From assembly GCA_019038745.1 (NCBI GenBank), contig JAHOYV010000019.1, forward strand, positions 23,648-87,647: a stretch of 64,000 bases of DNA. Reading direction: 5' to 3'. The notes beneath the pieces were generated by a model. That model saw only the letters and a list, made by a program, of their open reading frames with translations, was not told the DNA's origin and ran no database searches. The stretch is from Gemmatimonadales bacterium (lineage in GTDB: Bacteria > Krumholzibacteriota > Krumholzibacteriia > LZORAL124-64-63). Both the position numbers and the translations under genes were made by a program. Positions 1 to 7,781 of this stretch are shown piece after piece (position 1 is the stretch's first letter; each line of letters begins with the position of its first letter).

Positions 1-1023
1 CGCGAGGGCGGAAATGCCGTCTTCGCCCTAAACATTACCGACCCCGACAGCCCTGAGGTCTTGTGGCAGAAGGTCCTACCCAACGGACACGACTTCTCTT
101 CCATGGTGGAAGCCATCTCCATTTCCGGCCGGTCGGTGGCCCTGGTCGGCAGCGGCTTGGACGAAATCGATGCCGAGGCATGGCTGTACGCCTATGATCT
201 GGAGAACGGAGACCTTCTCAGTTCCCGGTTATTGAGCACCGAAAAATACCGCAACAAAGCCTGCCGACCCGCGGTGGTGGATTACGATCTTGACGGGAGC
301 GTGGATCTGGTCTACATGGCCGATCTGGGCGGCAGCCTATGGCGTATGGAAACCAACGGCTCGACTATTTTGAACAACTGGGACATCTCTGAACTGTACA
401 CCGGTGACCAGCCCATCACTGCCCCACCCTCACCCTCATTTGGACCTGGAGGAGCTATCTACATCTACTTCGGCACCGGGGCCTACCTCACCGAAGATGA
501 CATGATGACGGCCGACCCGCAGTATTTCGTCGGTGTTTTCGATCACCACGATGGATCCACGCAAAGCCTGAAGACTCTTGTAAACCAGACCGATTCAATC
601 GATGACGTCTCGGGAAGCGGTGGGTGGTACATCGAGCTCAATCAGGCCCTCGGTGAACGTGTTAAGGGCAAGGCGGTCGTAATCGCCGAGAACGTGATCT
701 TCACTTCTTTCGCTCCGACCCTGGATGCTTGTGCCGCAGGTGGCGAGTCCTGGCTGTACAAAATGGCATACGACGACGCGGGGTTGCTGGAGGATGAAGA
801 ACAAGAGAATCCCGAGGACAGGGTCCTCGCCTTGGGCCAGGGTATCGCTTCTCATCCAGTGGTCGATCTTGCCCAGGGGCAGGTCGTAATCCAATCCAGC
901 GACGCCTCGATCACCGTCAACGACATTGCAACCGAATTCCTGCGGTTGAAAGTCAGATCCTGGCAGGAGGACTTTGATTATTCCACGAGCCCGAGCACAC
1001 CCGAAGATACGGAAACCTTTTAA
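1..1023 (+). CDS. pilY1: PilY1-like type IV pilus protein, C-terminal part (5' end outside window)
   Basis: The reading frame is open from base 1, so the gene starts upstream of the window. The visible 340 residues look like the C-terminal beta-propeller of PilY1, the pilus-tip adhesin and assembly factor of type IV pili. The opening GNAVFALNITDP resembles the family's blade start (GxxxFALDVTDP), and DYDLDGSVD at bases 280-306 is a DxDxDGxxD calcium-binding loop followed by YMADLGGSLWRM, as in PilY1, where calcium binding controls pilus extension and retraction. The acidic tail (EDEEQENPED) is less typical. It is expected at the cell surface or pilus tip. A small exported protein follows 17 bases after the stop. 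Pilin and minor-pilin genes, if present, would lie upstream. Confidence 0.8.
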   Translation, partial: REGGNAVFALNITDPDSPEVLWQKVLPNGHDFSSMVEAISISGRSVALVGSGLDEIDAEAWLYAYDLENGDLLSSRLLSTEKYRNKACRPAVVDYDLDGSVDLVYMADLGGSLWRMETNGSTILNNWDISELYTGDQPITAPPSPSFGPGGAIYIYFGTGAYLTEDDMMTADPQYFVGVFDHHDGSTQSLKTLVNQTDSIDDVSGSGGWYIELNQALGERVKGKAVVIAENVIFTSFAPTLDACAAGGESWLYKMAYDDAGLLEDEEQENPEDRVLALGQGIASHPVVDLAQGQVVIQSSDASITVNDIATEFLRLKVRSWQEDFDYSTSPSTPEDTETF

Positions 1024-1040
1024 TGATTGGAGGCCTGAAG

Positions 1041-1493
1041 ATGACCCGCGCAATACTATTCATGCTTGCTTTGGGCACGGCAGCAAGCCTTTTGGTTCCC
1101 TTGGACACCGAAGCCGGCTGGCTGGGCAAGTTGAAGGGCAAGTCCACGGATAAGACATCCGAACTGGATTTGGTCCCACGCTACGACAACTACCCCACCA
1201 TGGGTTTCCATCTGGGCACGCTGAGCAGGGACAGTTGGACCGGTTGGCGGTTGGACGAATTGAATGTCCAGTTTACACGCGACTGCGTCATCACCAGCAA
1301 CAATGACGACAAGGGCGAAATGGTCGAGGGTAAACAGGCCATTATCACCGGATCCCGCGTCGGCGATACGATCATTGCCCAACGAGTGACCATCCTGAAA
1401 CCCAACTGGGATGCAGGTCCGAAGAACACCCAGGAGAATGTGATCTGGAGCGATTCCGATCCCACCGTGGGAGTGGGAAACGGTCCTTCCTAG
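1041..1493 (+). CDS. Small exported protein of unknown function
   Basis: 150 residues. A start at 1041 is preferred over the in-frame ATG at 1023 because GGAGG (1029-1033) lies 7 bases upstream and the protein then begins directly with a signal peptide (MTRAILFMLALGTAASLL... cut near EAG). The mature part has no family I recognise; it contains a VTILKPNWDAG segment and is probably all-beta. It follows the PilY1-like gene with only 17 bases between and is closed by a strong terminator, so the two are probably co-transcribed and this may be a pilus accessory protein; that role is inferred only from position. Confidence 0.8.
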   Translation: MTRAILFMLALGTAASLLVPLDTEAGWLGKLKGKSTDKTSELDLVPRYDNYPTMGFHLGTLSRDSWTGWRLDELNVQFTRDCVITSNNDDKGEMVEGKQAIITGSRVGDTIIAQRVTILKPNWDAGPKNTQENVIWSDSDPTVGVGNGPS

Positions 1494-1517
1494 GGGTTGG
1501 TTGAATATTCAAGGAAC

Positions 1518-1555
1518 AATGGCCGCTGGACATTCAGGTCCGGCGGCCATTTTTT
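1518..1555 (+). terminator. Rho-independent terminator after the PilY1 operon
   Basis: A 13-bp stem (1518-1530 with 1539-1551, AATGGCCGCTGGA pairing with TCCGGCGGCCATT, one G-U pair) and an 8-base loop run into six T's (1550-1555). It lies 25 bases after the stop of the small exported gene and reads on the plus strand. Confidence 0.85.
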
Positions 1556-1727
1556 CGGATTCCCGCCCTCGGAAAATTCTGGGACGGGGGCCCATATTGG
1601 GTACTGGACCTCCTCCCGTTTTTCGATTAAATTCCCCAGTTACCATGGGAAACGCCTTCGCGTACCCTATACCAAAAGCAACAAAGTAATCTCGCCAACC
1701 CGGCGACCTTTCCGAAAGGCCCGTGCC

Positions 1728-2702
1728 ATGTCCAAGCACATCGATGTACTCCTGCTGCTGGCCCTGCCCGCCAGCGGAAAATCCGAAGCCCGACGCTACT
1801 TGGCCAGCCTCAGCCCCGAGCAGTGCCGGGAGCAGTTCGGCATCGGCCATACCGCCCAGCTCGACGACTTTCCCTATGTTCACATCATGCGTAGGATAAG
1901 TGACGAGTTGACCGCCCGCGGTCATGCCGGAATGTTCTTCATCTCGGGTTCCCTGCCGTTCCGCAATTCCATCGACTGGCTGACTTTGATCGAGTTGATG
2001 AACGAGGATTACGAGGATCTGGTATCGGGAAACAAACCGTCTCCCGAATCGGCCTCCCTGTGGCTCTTCGACCGGATCGACGCGGCCCGGGTAAGGGCCG
2101 GCGGAGAAGCCATCATCGGTACCCTGGAAGAATCCGTGCGCAGGGAAATCGCCGGCCCCATTGAGGACGAGTCCCGCAAATTGTTGGACGACAAGGTCGC
2201 CGAAGTTCCTGACGATCTGGAAGGTAAAACAGTGGTGATCGAATTTGCCCGTGGAGGCGCAGACGGCTCGACAATGCCCTTGCCCCATCCCTTCGGATAC
2301 CGGGCGAACGTGGCTCAACTGAGCCCGGCCATCCTGGAAAAAGCCAGTATCCTTTATATCTGGGTTACTCCCGAGGAATCCCGGCGCAAGAACGAAGCTC
2401 GCACTGATCCAGACGATCCGGGCAGCATTCTGCACCACGGCGTACCTCTGGCCGTCATGTATGGGGATTACGGCTGCGACGACATGGCCTACCTGCTGGA
2501 GGTGTCGGACAAACCAGACACGGTGCAGGTCGAGAAAGACGGCAAGACCTACAATCTGCCGCTCGGCCGTTTCGACAACCGCTCGGATCGGACATCCTTC
2601 ATTCGCGGGGAAGAAGCCGATTGGTCCGCCGAAGACGTGGCTAAGCTGCAGTCGGGAATGCGGGAAGCGTTCAACCAGTTGGAACACGGTCAGAAGGGTT
2701 GA
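1728..2702 (+). CDS. P-loop NTPase-like protein of unknown function
   Basis: 324 residues. The frame is open further upstream but the ATG at 1728 is preferred: GAAAGG (1713-1718) sits 9 bases before it and a transcription terminator lies between the alternative starts and the gene. The protein begins MSKHIDVLLLLALPASGKSE, a hydrophobic beta strand followed by a Walker A loop (A13-x4-GKS) in which the usual first Gly is Ala. A second strand, ILYIWVTPEESRRKNEAR, resembles the lid/LID-arginine region of P-loop kinases. No substrate can be assigned. It is cytoplasmic and stands alone, with the next gene convergent 39 bases away. It could be a nucleotide or small-molecule kinase. Confidence 0.8.
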   Translation: MSKHIDVLLLLALPASGKSEARRYLASLSPEQCREQFGIGHTAQLDDFPYVHIMRRISDELTARGHAGMFFISGSLPFRNSIDWLTLIELMNEDYEDLVSGNKPSPESASLWLFDRIDAARVRAGGEAIIGTLEESVRREIAGPIEDESRKLLDDKVAEVPDDLEGKTVVIEFARGGADGSTMPLPHPFGYRANVAQLSPAILEKASILYIWVTPEESRRKNEARTDPDDPGSILHHGVPLAVMYGDYGCDDMAYLLEVSDKPDTVQVEKDGKTYNLPLGRFDNRSDRTSFIRGEEADWSAEDVAKLQSGMREAFNQLEHGQKG

Positions 2703-2741
2703 TGGGAACCTGCTGGGCCCTGTTCCTGGTTGCCTAGAAAC

Positions 2742-4004
2742 TCAGGCCAACCAGCGCAGCCAGATCCAGAAGAGGCTGAAGCCCGACAAGAATACTATGC
2801 CGACCCAGCTGAGCGCCGACAACGCACGGCCGGGTCGGTGTTCTTTCGGAACCTGTGCTGAGCGGACAACTTTGAAATTCAACATCGCCACCAGCGGAGC
2901 GGTAAGGAAGGCCATGATCGTGGCCAGGTCCACCAGGACCTTCATGCTGCCCATGAAAAAGGTGATCACTGCCAGCGCAATCCCGATCAGCAACGGCATG
3001 AAAAGCAGGTAGGAACGGCTATCGGCGACCGCCGACCGGCCGCGAAGCAATGCAAAACCACCGCCGAGAGTTCGGGCGTAGCCGTCCAGAACCGTCAGCG
3101 TGGTCGAGAACATGGTAATGAAGGCTACCAGGGCGATTATCCACCGGCTCCAACCCCCCAGAGTCTCGGTATACATCTCGACGAGTTGCCTGCTGAAGGC
3201 CAGGCCCGAAGGTGAGAATTCCTTCCCCGTGCCGAACATCAACAGCGCCCCGAAACTGACGAAGGCCACCGCCAGCACACCTGTGCCGATGTAGCCCAGA
3301 TGAAAATCCATCATGACCTGGCGCATGGTGGGCAACGATTTTTTGCCACGATGCTTCTCCAGGATCCACAGCGATGGCCACACCCCCACATCCAGCGGAG
3401 CGGGCATCCACCCCATCAGGGCCAACAGGAAACTCAACCCGGTCACTGTCCAGAGGTCCGGACGCGGCCATGAAGTATCACCGGCCGGCCCGTGCCCGGC
3501 AGCAACGGCCACGGCCGCTACGGTCAACGTGGCCAGGATCACAACCATCACTTTCATACCCGTATCCAAAAAACGATAGTGCCCCAGTCCCAGAATGCCC
3601 GCCACGATCAGCAGCAGCCACAGGCTGAGCACGACCAGGGATATCTCCAGCCCCAGCAGGGTGCCGGCCAGACCCGCCGTCACGATCGTCACCGCAGCCA
3701 GGGTTATGAACGAACTGACGACCACCACCAGCATGAATAGTCCCAACGCCCACGAACCCAGTTGCCGATAGCCCTGCAGCAGGCTCTGTCCTGTGGCCAC
3801 CGTGTAGCGGTGGGCGAACTGGAAGAAGGGGTACTTGCAGATCATGATCAGTAGCACGACCCACAGCAGGTCAAAACCCCAGCCTGCGCCCGCGCGAGTC
3901 GATTGCACCAGATGGGAAACACCAATAGCCGCCCCGGCGAAAAGGATGCCGGGTCCCAGGGCAGCGAAGATGGATCCCTTGCCCGTTTTCCGGGTTTCGT
4001 TCAT
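2742..4004 (-). CDS. NRAMP-related transporter lacking the DPGN metal motif
   Basis: 420 residues with about 11 membrane segments and the NRAMP opening LGPGILFAGAAIGVSHLVQS. In true NRAMP manganese/iron transporters, transmembrane helix 1 carries DPGN, whose Asp and Asn bind the metal; here the same position reads GVSH. In helix 6 the MPHN motif reads MPAP (Met kept, His lost). The fold is therefore NRAMP, but the ion may not be Mn or Fe. The start codon overlaps the stop of the thioesterase gene by 4 bases (ATGA), so the two are translationally coupled, in an operon headed by a threonine dehydratase. The substrate cannot be deduced. Confidence 0.85.
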   Translation of the reverse strand: MNETRKTGKGSIFAALGPGILFAGAAIGVSHLVQSTRAGAGWGFDLLWVVLLIMICKYPFFQFAHRYTVATGQSLLQGYRQLGSWALGLFMLVVVVSSFITLAAVTIVTAGLAGTLLGLEISLVVLSLWLLLIVAGILGLGHYRFLDTGMKVMVVILATLTVAAVAVAAGHGPAGDTSWPRPDLWTVTGLSFLLALMGWMPAPLDVGVWPSLWILEKHRGKKSLPTMRQVMMDFHLGYIGTGVLAVAFVSFGALLMFGTGKEFSPSGLAFSRQLVEMYTETLGGWSRWIIALVAFITMFSTTLTVLDGYARTLGGGFALLRGRSAVADSRSYLLFMPLLIGIALAVITFFMGSMKVLVDLATIMAFLTAPLVAMLNFKVVRSAQVPKEHRPGRALSALSWVGIVFLSGFSLFWIWLRWLA

Positions 4005-4438
4005 CCACCTTCCCCTTCCGGAGTCTGCCCCGCCTCCTCCTTCGGCTCGAGCAGTTGTTGCCTGATCTCCCCTTCGAGGGCAACGGCCTTACCCGTTCTC
4101 ATGTCGACTACGACGAAAGTAACATCCGCATCGGCAATAGCGGACCCGGTAACCGAATCCACTACATCCTGATGAATCACACCACTCTTGCCTCCCAGGT
4201 GATCTACGTGTGAACGCACCTCGATCACCGTGCCCAGCCCCGCCGGCCGACGGTAATTGATGGTCAACGAAGCCACAACGAAGCCCAGTCCACGCTCCTT
4301 CCAGAAGCCCAGGTCCACCCCCTGCTCCAGATGGGCCCAACGGGCCTCCTCCAGAAATTCCAGGTAGCGGGCGTTATTCACATGGCCGTAAAAATCCAGG
4401 TGGTAGCCCCGAATCTTGATTTGTATGCTGTGGCTCAC
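4001..4438 (-). CDS. Acyl-CoA thioesterase, 4HBT hot-dog family
   Basis: 145 residues, the usual length for a YbgC/4-hydroxybenzoyl-CoA-type hot-dog thioesterase. The family signature DFYGHVNNARYLEFLEEAR is at residues 15-33, with the catalytic Asp15 followed by GHVNN; the central strand FVVASLTINYRRPAGLGT is also typical. It hydrolyses an acyl-CoA of unknown chain in the cytoplasm. The gene lies 22 bases after the dehydratase and overlaps the transporter start by 4 bases, so all three form one minus-strand operon. The C-terminus has a short acidic tail (EEAGQTPEGEGG) outside the fold. Confidence 0.9.
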   Translation of the reverse strand: MSHSIQIKIRGYHLDFYGHVNNARYLEFLEEARWAHLEQGVDLGFWKERGLGFVVASLTINYRRPAGLGTVIEVRSHVDHLGGKSGVIHQDVVDSVTGSAIADADVTFVVVDMRTGKAVALEGEIRQQLLEPKEEAGQTPEGEGG

Positions 4439-4460
4439 TCTTGGCTCTCCAATGTTGGGG

Positions 4461-5429
4461 TCAGCGATCCGTCAGGGATCCGGTCAAATCTCCCTGCCAG
4501 GGCAGACGGTCCAGATCCACGTTGCCGCCCGACAGTATTATTCCCACCCGACAGCCGGCCAACTCATCCCGGTGATCCCGCACCGCAGCCAAACAGACTG
4601 CCGAGGATGGCTCGATAATAATTTTCATGCGCTCCCAGGTCAGACGCATCGCAGCCAGGATTTTGTCGTCCGACACCGTCCATATGGCCGACACATGCTC
4701 CTTGATGATGGGAAAATTTATCTCTCCCAAGGAAGTCAGCAGTCCGTCGGCCACGGTATCAGGATCAACCGAGGGGATAATGTGGCCAGCGGCCAGGGAT
4801 CGTGCAGCGTCATCGGCTCCCTGCGGTTCGGCGGCGATAACCCTGGCTCCCGGCGCCAGTGTCGCGGTGACCAGGGCTGTTCCGGCCAAGAGACCACCTC
4901 CTCCAACCGGAGTCATCACCACATCCAGATCGGAAATCTCCTGAAGAAGTTCGAGAGCAGCGGTGCCCTGCCCGGCGATGATGCGTTCGTTGTCGTAGGG
5001 GTGAATGAAAACCGCCCCGGTGCGCTGTACAACCTGGGCCAGGGTGGCCTCCCGGGCGGCAAGGGTGGGCTCGCAATCGATAATCTCGGCCCCGTAACCT
5101 GCCACTGCGGCCCGTTTGACGACCGGGGCTCCACGAGGCATTACCACGAAAGCCGGAATGCCGCGCAGCTTGGCCGCCAGAGCCAGGGCCTGAGCGTGGT
5201 TACCCGAGGAGTGCGTCGCCACCCCCCGCGCAGCTTCTTCCTCGGTCAGGCTGAATACGGCGTTGGTGGCCCCCCGCATCTTGAAGGCCCCCACTTTCTG
5301 GAAATTTTCGCATTTGAAGAAGACTCGCATTCCAACCTGGTCATCAATTGCCGAGCAGGTCAACACCGGGGTCCTATGGACCAGATCTCCGATACGGACT
5401 GCTGCTGCTTTGACATCGGAAAAATTCAT
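4461..5429 (-). CDS. Threonine/serine dehydratase (PLP-dependent, fold type II)
   Basis: 322 residues, the length of catabolic threonine dehydratases and serine racemases without a regulatory ACT domain. Key motifs: GAFKMRG with the PLP-binding Lys50, SSGNHAQALA (residues 74-83) that grips the substrate carboxylate, the glycine-rich phosphate cup VGGGGLLAG, and SGGNVD near the end. It should convert L-threonine to 2-oxobutanoate and ammonia, or deaminate/racemise serine. The frame extends upstream to a GTG at 5486, but the ATG at 5429 matches the family N-terminus and has AGG 8 bases upstream. It is the first gene of a three-gene operon with a thioesterase and an NRAMP-like transporter. Confidence 0.9.
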   Translation of the reverse strand: MNFSDVKAAAVRIGDLVHRTPVLTCSAIDDQVGMRVFFKCENFQKVGAFKMRGATNAVFSLTEEEAARGVATHSSGNHAQALALAAKLRGIPAFVVMPRGAPVVKRAAVAGYGAEIIDCEPTLAAREATLAQVVQRTGAVFIHPYDNERIIAGQGTAALELLQEISDLDVVMTPVGGGGLLAGTALVTATLAPGARVIAAEPQGADDAARSLAAGHIIPSVDPDTVADGLLTSLGEINFPIIKEHVSAIWTVSDDKILAAMRLTWERMKIIIEPSSAVCLAAVRDHRDELAGCRVGIILSGGNVDLDRLPWQGDLTGSLTDR

Positions 5430-5505
5430 TTCATAACCTGAAATCGTCCTGACCTGAAGTTTGTCCTGACTTGAGATACTCGACACAAAGATTCACCCAG
5501 CCATA

Positions 5506-5535
5506 TTGACAAAGTCAATCCGTAATCCGTAGAGT
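5506..5535 (+). promoter_or_regulatory. Candidate sigma-70 promoter for the 5605 gene
   Basis: TTGACA (5506-5511), 18-base spacer, TAGAGT (5530-5535). The -35 element is part of a small inverted repeat, TTGAC-AAA-GTCAA (5506-5518). It lies 70 bases before the start of the exported protein gene and in the divergent gap with the dehydratase operon. Called by eye only. Confidence 0.35.
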
Positions 5536-5604
5536 AATAACGTTGCCTGTGCTCTGCATCTTTGAAAAGCAACTCCTGTGGATTAGCCGCCCAAGGAGAC
5601 CCCG

Positions 5605-6186
5605 ATGAGAACCTCCACCTATTTCCTGCTCACCGTCCTGGTCATGGTCGCCATTCCTGCGGTAGCCCTGCACTCGGACGAAGACGTAATTGGCTTCTAT
5701 TTCGACGCCCAGGCTGAATCCAATTGCCTGGAAACCGCTCCTTACGTTACCGTCCCGCTGCATCTGGTGCTGACCAATCCAGCAATGGAGGCCATCTGCG
5801 GGTACGAATTCGGGTATTCGGTTAGCGGCAATTACATGGTCTCCGGCACGACCCTGATGGGCTTCAGCCCCATCGACGTGGGAGGTGGCCAAGGCAACCA
5901 CATCGTAGGATTGGCGGCACCTCTGACGCCCCACGGAGCCACCGTGCTGGTCACGCTATCGGTTTTCGTCATGGACGACAAGCAGATCCAGTTCGACCTC
6001 CACGGTGCCAATCCAGCCTCAATCACCGATCACCCGGAGTTGCCGGTCCTGGCCCTCGGCAATGGTACCATGCAGAACCCAGTGCTGTCCTCACCCGAAG
6101 GAGTCTCCAGCGCCAAGATCAATGGCAGCTGCAACCCTGAAACGGATATTAGCAGCTGGGACGGCGTCAAGAGTCTATACCAGTAG
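5605..6186 (+). CDS. Exported protein of unknown function
   Basis: 193 residues. AAGGAG (5593-5598) precedes the ATG by 6 bases. An N-terminal signal peptide (MRTSTYFLLTVLVMVAIPAVA) is followed by a mature domain starting HSDEDVIGFYFD that keeps two cysteines (ESNCLET and EAICGYEF). The pattern of a beta-rich domain with a short Cys-containing opening resembles small cohesin/Ig-like exported proteins common in FCB-type genomes, but no function is known to me. It is monocistronic. Its 3' end overlaps the 3' end of the convergent symporter gene by 20 bases, so there is no room for a separate terminator. Confidence 0.8.
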   Translation: MRTSTYFLLTVLVMVAIPAVALHSDEDVIGFYFDAQAESNCLETAPYVTVPLHLVLTNPAMEAICGYEFGYSVSGNYMVSGTTLMGFSPIDVGGGQGNHIVGLAAPLTPHGATVLVTLSVFVMDDKQIQFDLHGANPASITDHPELPVLALGNGTMQNPVLSSPEGVSSAKINGSCNPETDISSWDGVKSLYQ

Positions 6187-7642
6187 CCCCAGTCCAGGCC
6201 TGGGTGATGTTCTTCGCCGGAGCAGGCCTGCCGACAAGCGTTCCTACCACTATTACCACCAAGCCCACGGTCGTACCCACCACGAAACCATGAATTCCCG
6301 CCACACCTGTAGGCAGTTCGGGCAACCAGGCGATGCGGGGCCAGGCCTGCCATACTAGGGCTGCCGTAACGCCGAGGATCATGCTCCAAAGCGTGGCCCG
6401 CGGGCTGGTCCGTTTCCAGTACAACCCGAAGAGAAGCGGCCAGAGATTGGTCGAAGCTATCACGGCCCAGGAGAAGGCCGTCAGAACCAGCACCAGGGCC
6501 GGAGGCCTCAAGGCGATCAGCAGGCTGATCACTCCCACGGCAACACTCATGATACGGTTGGCTTTCAACTCGGCGGCGGGCGTCAATTGGCGTCCCAGAC
6601 CGTTGATCCAGACATCCCGGACCATGGAACTTGAGATGATGATCAGCACCCCGGCAAAAGTACTCATCCCGGCGGCCACGACCCCGGCCAGAAACAGCGC
6701 CCCTCCCCAGTCGTTCAATACCAGGGCGGTCAAGGCCGGGATGGCCTGGTCGGGGCTGTCGATTTCAGGCACCAGCACACGCGCCACGGCGCCGGTCAAG
6801 TAGGGCAGCATGGCAACCGAAGCACCTATGGTAACTATCACGGTGCCCAGGCGCAGCATCTTGTCGTTCTTGATGGAGTAGAAGCGCACCAGCAATTGGG
6901 GCATACCCCAGGTGCCCAGACTGACGATCATGGTGAAGCTGAACAGCCCCGCCCAACCCCACACTCCGGGTGTATTGACCAGGCCCGGGTCGATGGTATT
7001 CAAACGGTCCACCAGAGCGGTCATCCCGCCTACCTTCTGCAGGGACATGTAGGTCAGCAGGATCAGCGCGGCAATCATGACCAACGCCTGGACAAAACTC
7101 GTCCAGACTACTGCCAGATAGCCGCCGACCGCCGTGTAGAAGAGAATCACGACACCGGAGATCACGACACCGCTCCAATAGGGCAGATCCATCAGCACTT
7201 CGAAGGTGTTGGCCATGCCCTTCAGAACACTGACATTGTAAATAATCAGGAACAGGGCGGTGACCGCAGCGCTGAAGATCCGCGCCTCCGCCGAACCGTA
7301 GCGGCCCGCAAAAAACCCGGGTAGGGTCATGGCGTCCAGATTCTCGGTAAAACGACGAATCCGGCGGCCGAGGACGATCCAGGCCAAAGTGGTGCCGATC
7401 AACACGTTACCCGCGCCGACCCACAGGGTGGCCAAGCCGAATTTCCAGCCGAAAGCCCCGCCGCCTATGATCACCACACTGGAATAGTAGGCAGCCACGA
7501 AAGAAAGGGCAGTGACCCACGGACCCACTGAGCGGCCTCCCAGGGCGAAGTCACCGGCGTTGCGGCTGCGGCGACTCATAACAATGCCGATGGCGGCCAG
7601 AATGCCCAGGTAAACAACCAGTACCAGGGTGTAGATCATCAT
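6167..7642 (-). CDS. Sodium:solute symporter (SSS family)
   Basis: 491 residues with about 13 membrane helices, starting MMIYTLVLVVYLGILAAIGI. Typical SSS features include the helix-1 to helix-2 stretch FALGGRSVGPWVTALSFVAAYYSS, the conserved GGYLAVVWTSFVQALVM region and GMSTFAGVLIIISSS in the helix that contributes to the sodium site. It resembles the PutP/PanF branch, importing an organic anion or amino acid with Na+; the solute cannot be named. The start overlaps the stop of a 44-codon membrane protein gene, which is probably its small partner. Its 3' end overlaps the convergent 5605-6186 gene. Confidence 0.92.
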   Translation of the reverse strand: MMIYTLVLVVYLGILAAIGIVMSRRSRNAGDFALGGRSVGPWVTALSFVAAYYSSVVIIGGGAFGWKFGLATLWVGAGNVLIGTTLAWIVLGRRIRRFTENLDAMTLPGFFAGRYGSAEARIFSAAVTALFLIIYNVSVLKGMANTFEVLMDLPYWSGVVISGVVILFYTAVGGYLAVVWTSFVQALVMIAALILLTYMSLQKVGGMTALVDRLNTIDPGLVNTPGVWGWAGLFSFTMIVSLGTWGMPQLLVRFYSIKNDKMLRLGTVIVTIGASVAMLPYLTGAVARVLVPEIDSPDQAIPALTALVLNDWGGALFLAGVVAAGMSTFAGVLIIISSSMVRDVWINGLGRQLTPAAELKANRIMSVAVGVISLLIALRPPALVLVLTAFSWAVIASTNLWPLLFGLYWKRTSPRATLWSMILGVTAALVWQAWPRIAWLPELPTGVAGIHGFVVGTTVGLVVIVVGTLVGRPAPAKNITQAWTGATGIDS

Positions 7643-7773
7643 TCTGCACCCTCCTTGGGATCGGATCCGCTGCGCACCTTGTCGATCGCTGCCCAGATCA
7701 AAGCCAAGGCAATGGTGGCGCCCAATACAAGGAACGCGGCGAAGGTGGACCAGGGCAAGTGAAACGGAGCCAT
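7639..7773 (-). CDS. 44-residue single-helix membrane protein coupled to the symporter
   Basis: Translation of the minus strand gives MAPFHLPWSTFAAFLVLGA..., one hydrophobic helix (residues 9-33) and a short charged tail (DKVRSGSDPKEGAE). GAGG lies 6 bases before the ATG, and the stop codon overlaps the symporter start (TGATG), the usual sign of translational coupling. Many SSS symporters are preceded by a small membrane protein of about 45-70 residues (for example the DUF3311 and DUF485 types); this one fills that position, although I cannot place it in either family from sequence alone. It starts 8 bases after the stop of the upstream barrel gene. Confidence 0.75.
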   Translation of the reverse strand: MAPFHLPWSTFAAFLVLGATIALALIWAAIDKVRSGSDPKEGAE

Positions 7774-7781
7774 GGGAAACC

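Noticed and set aside
1509..2687. 392-codon minus-strand frame opposite the P-loop gene
   Set aside because: Antisense shadow of a well-supported gene; it runs through the terminator region and has no domain.
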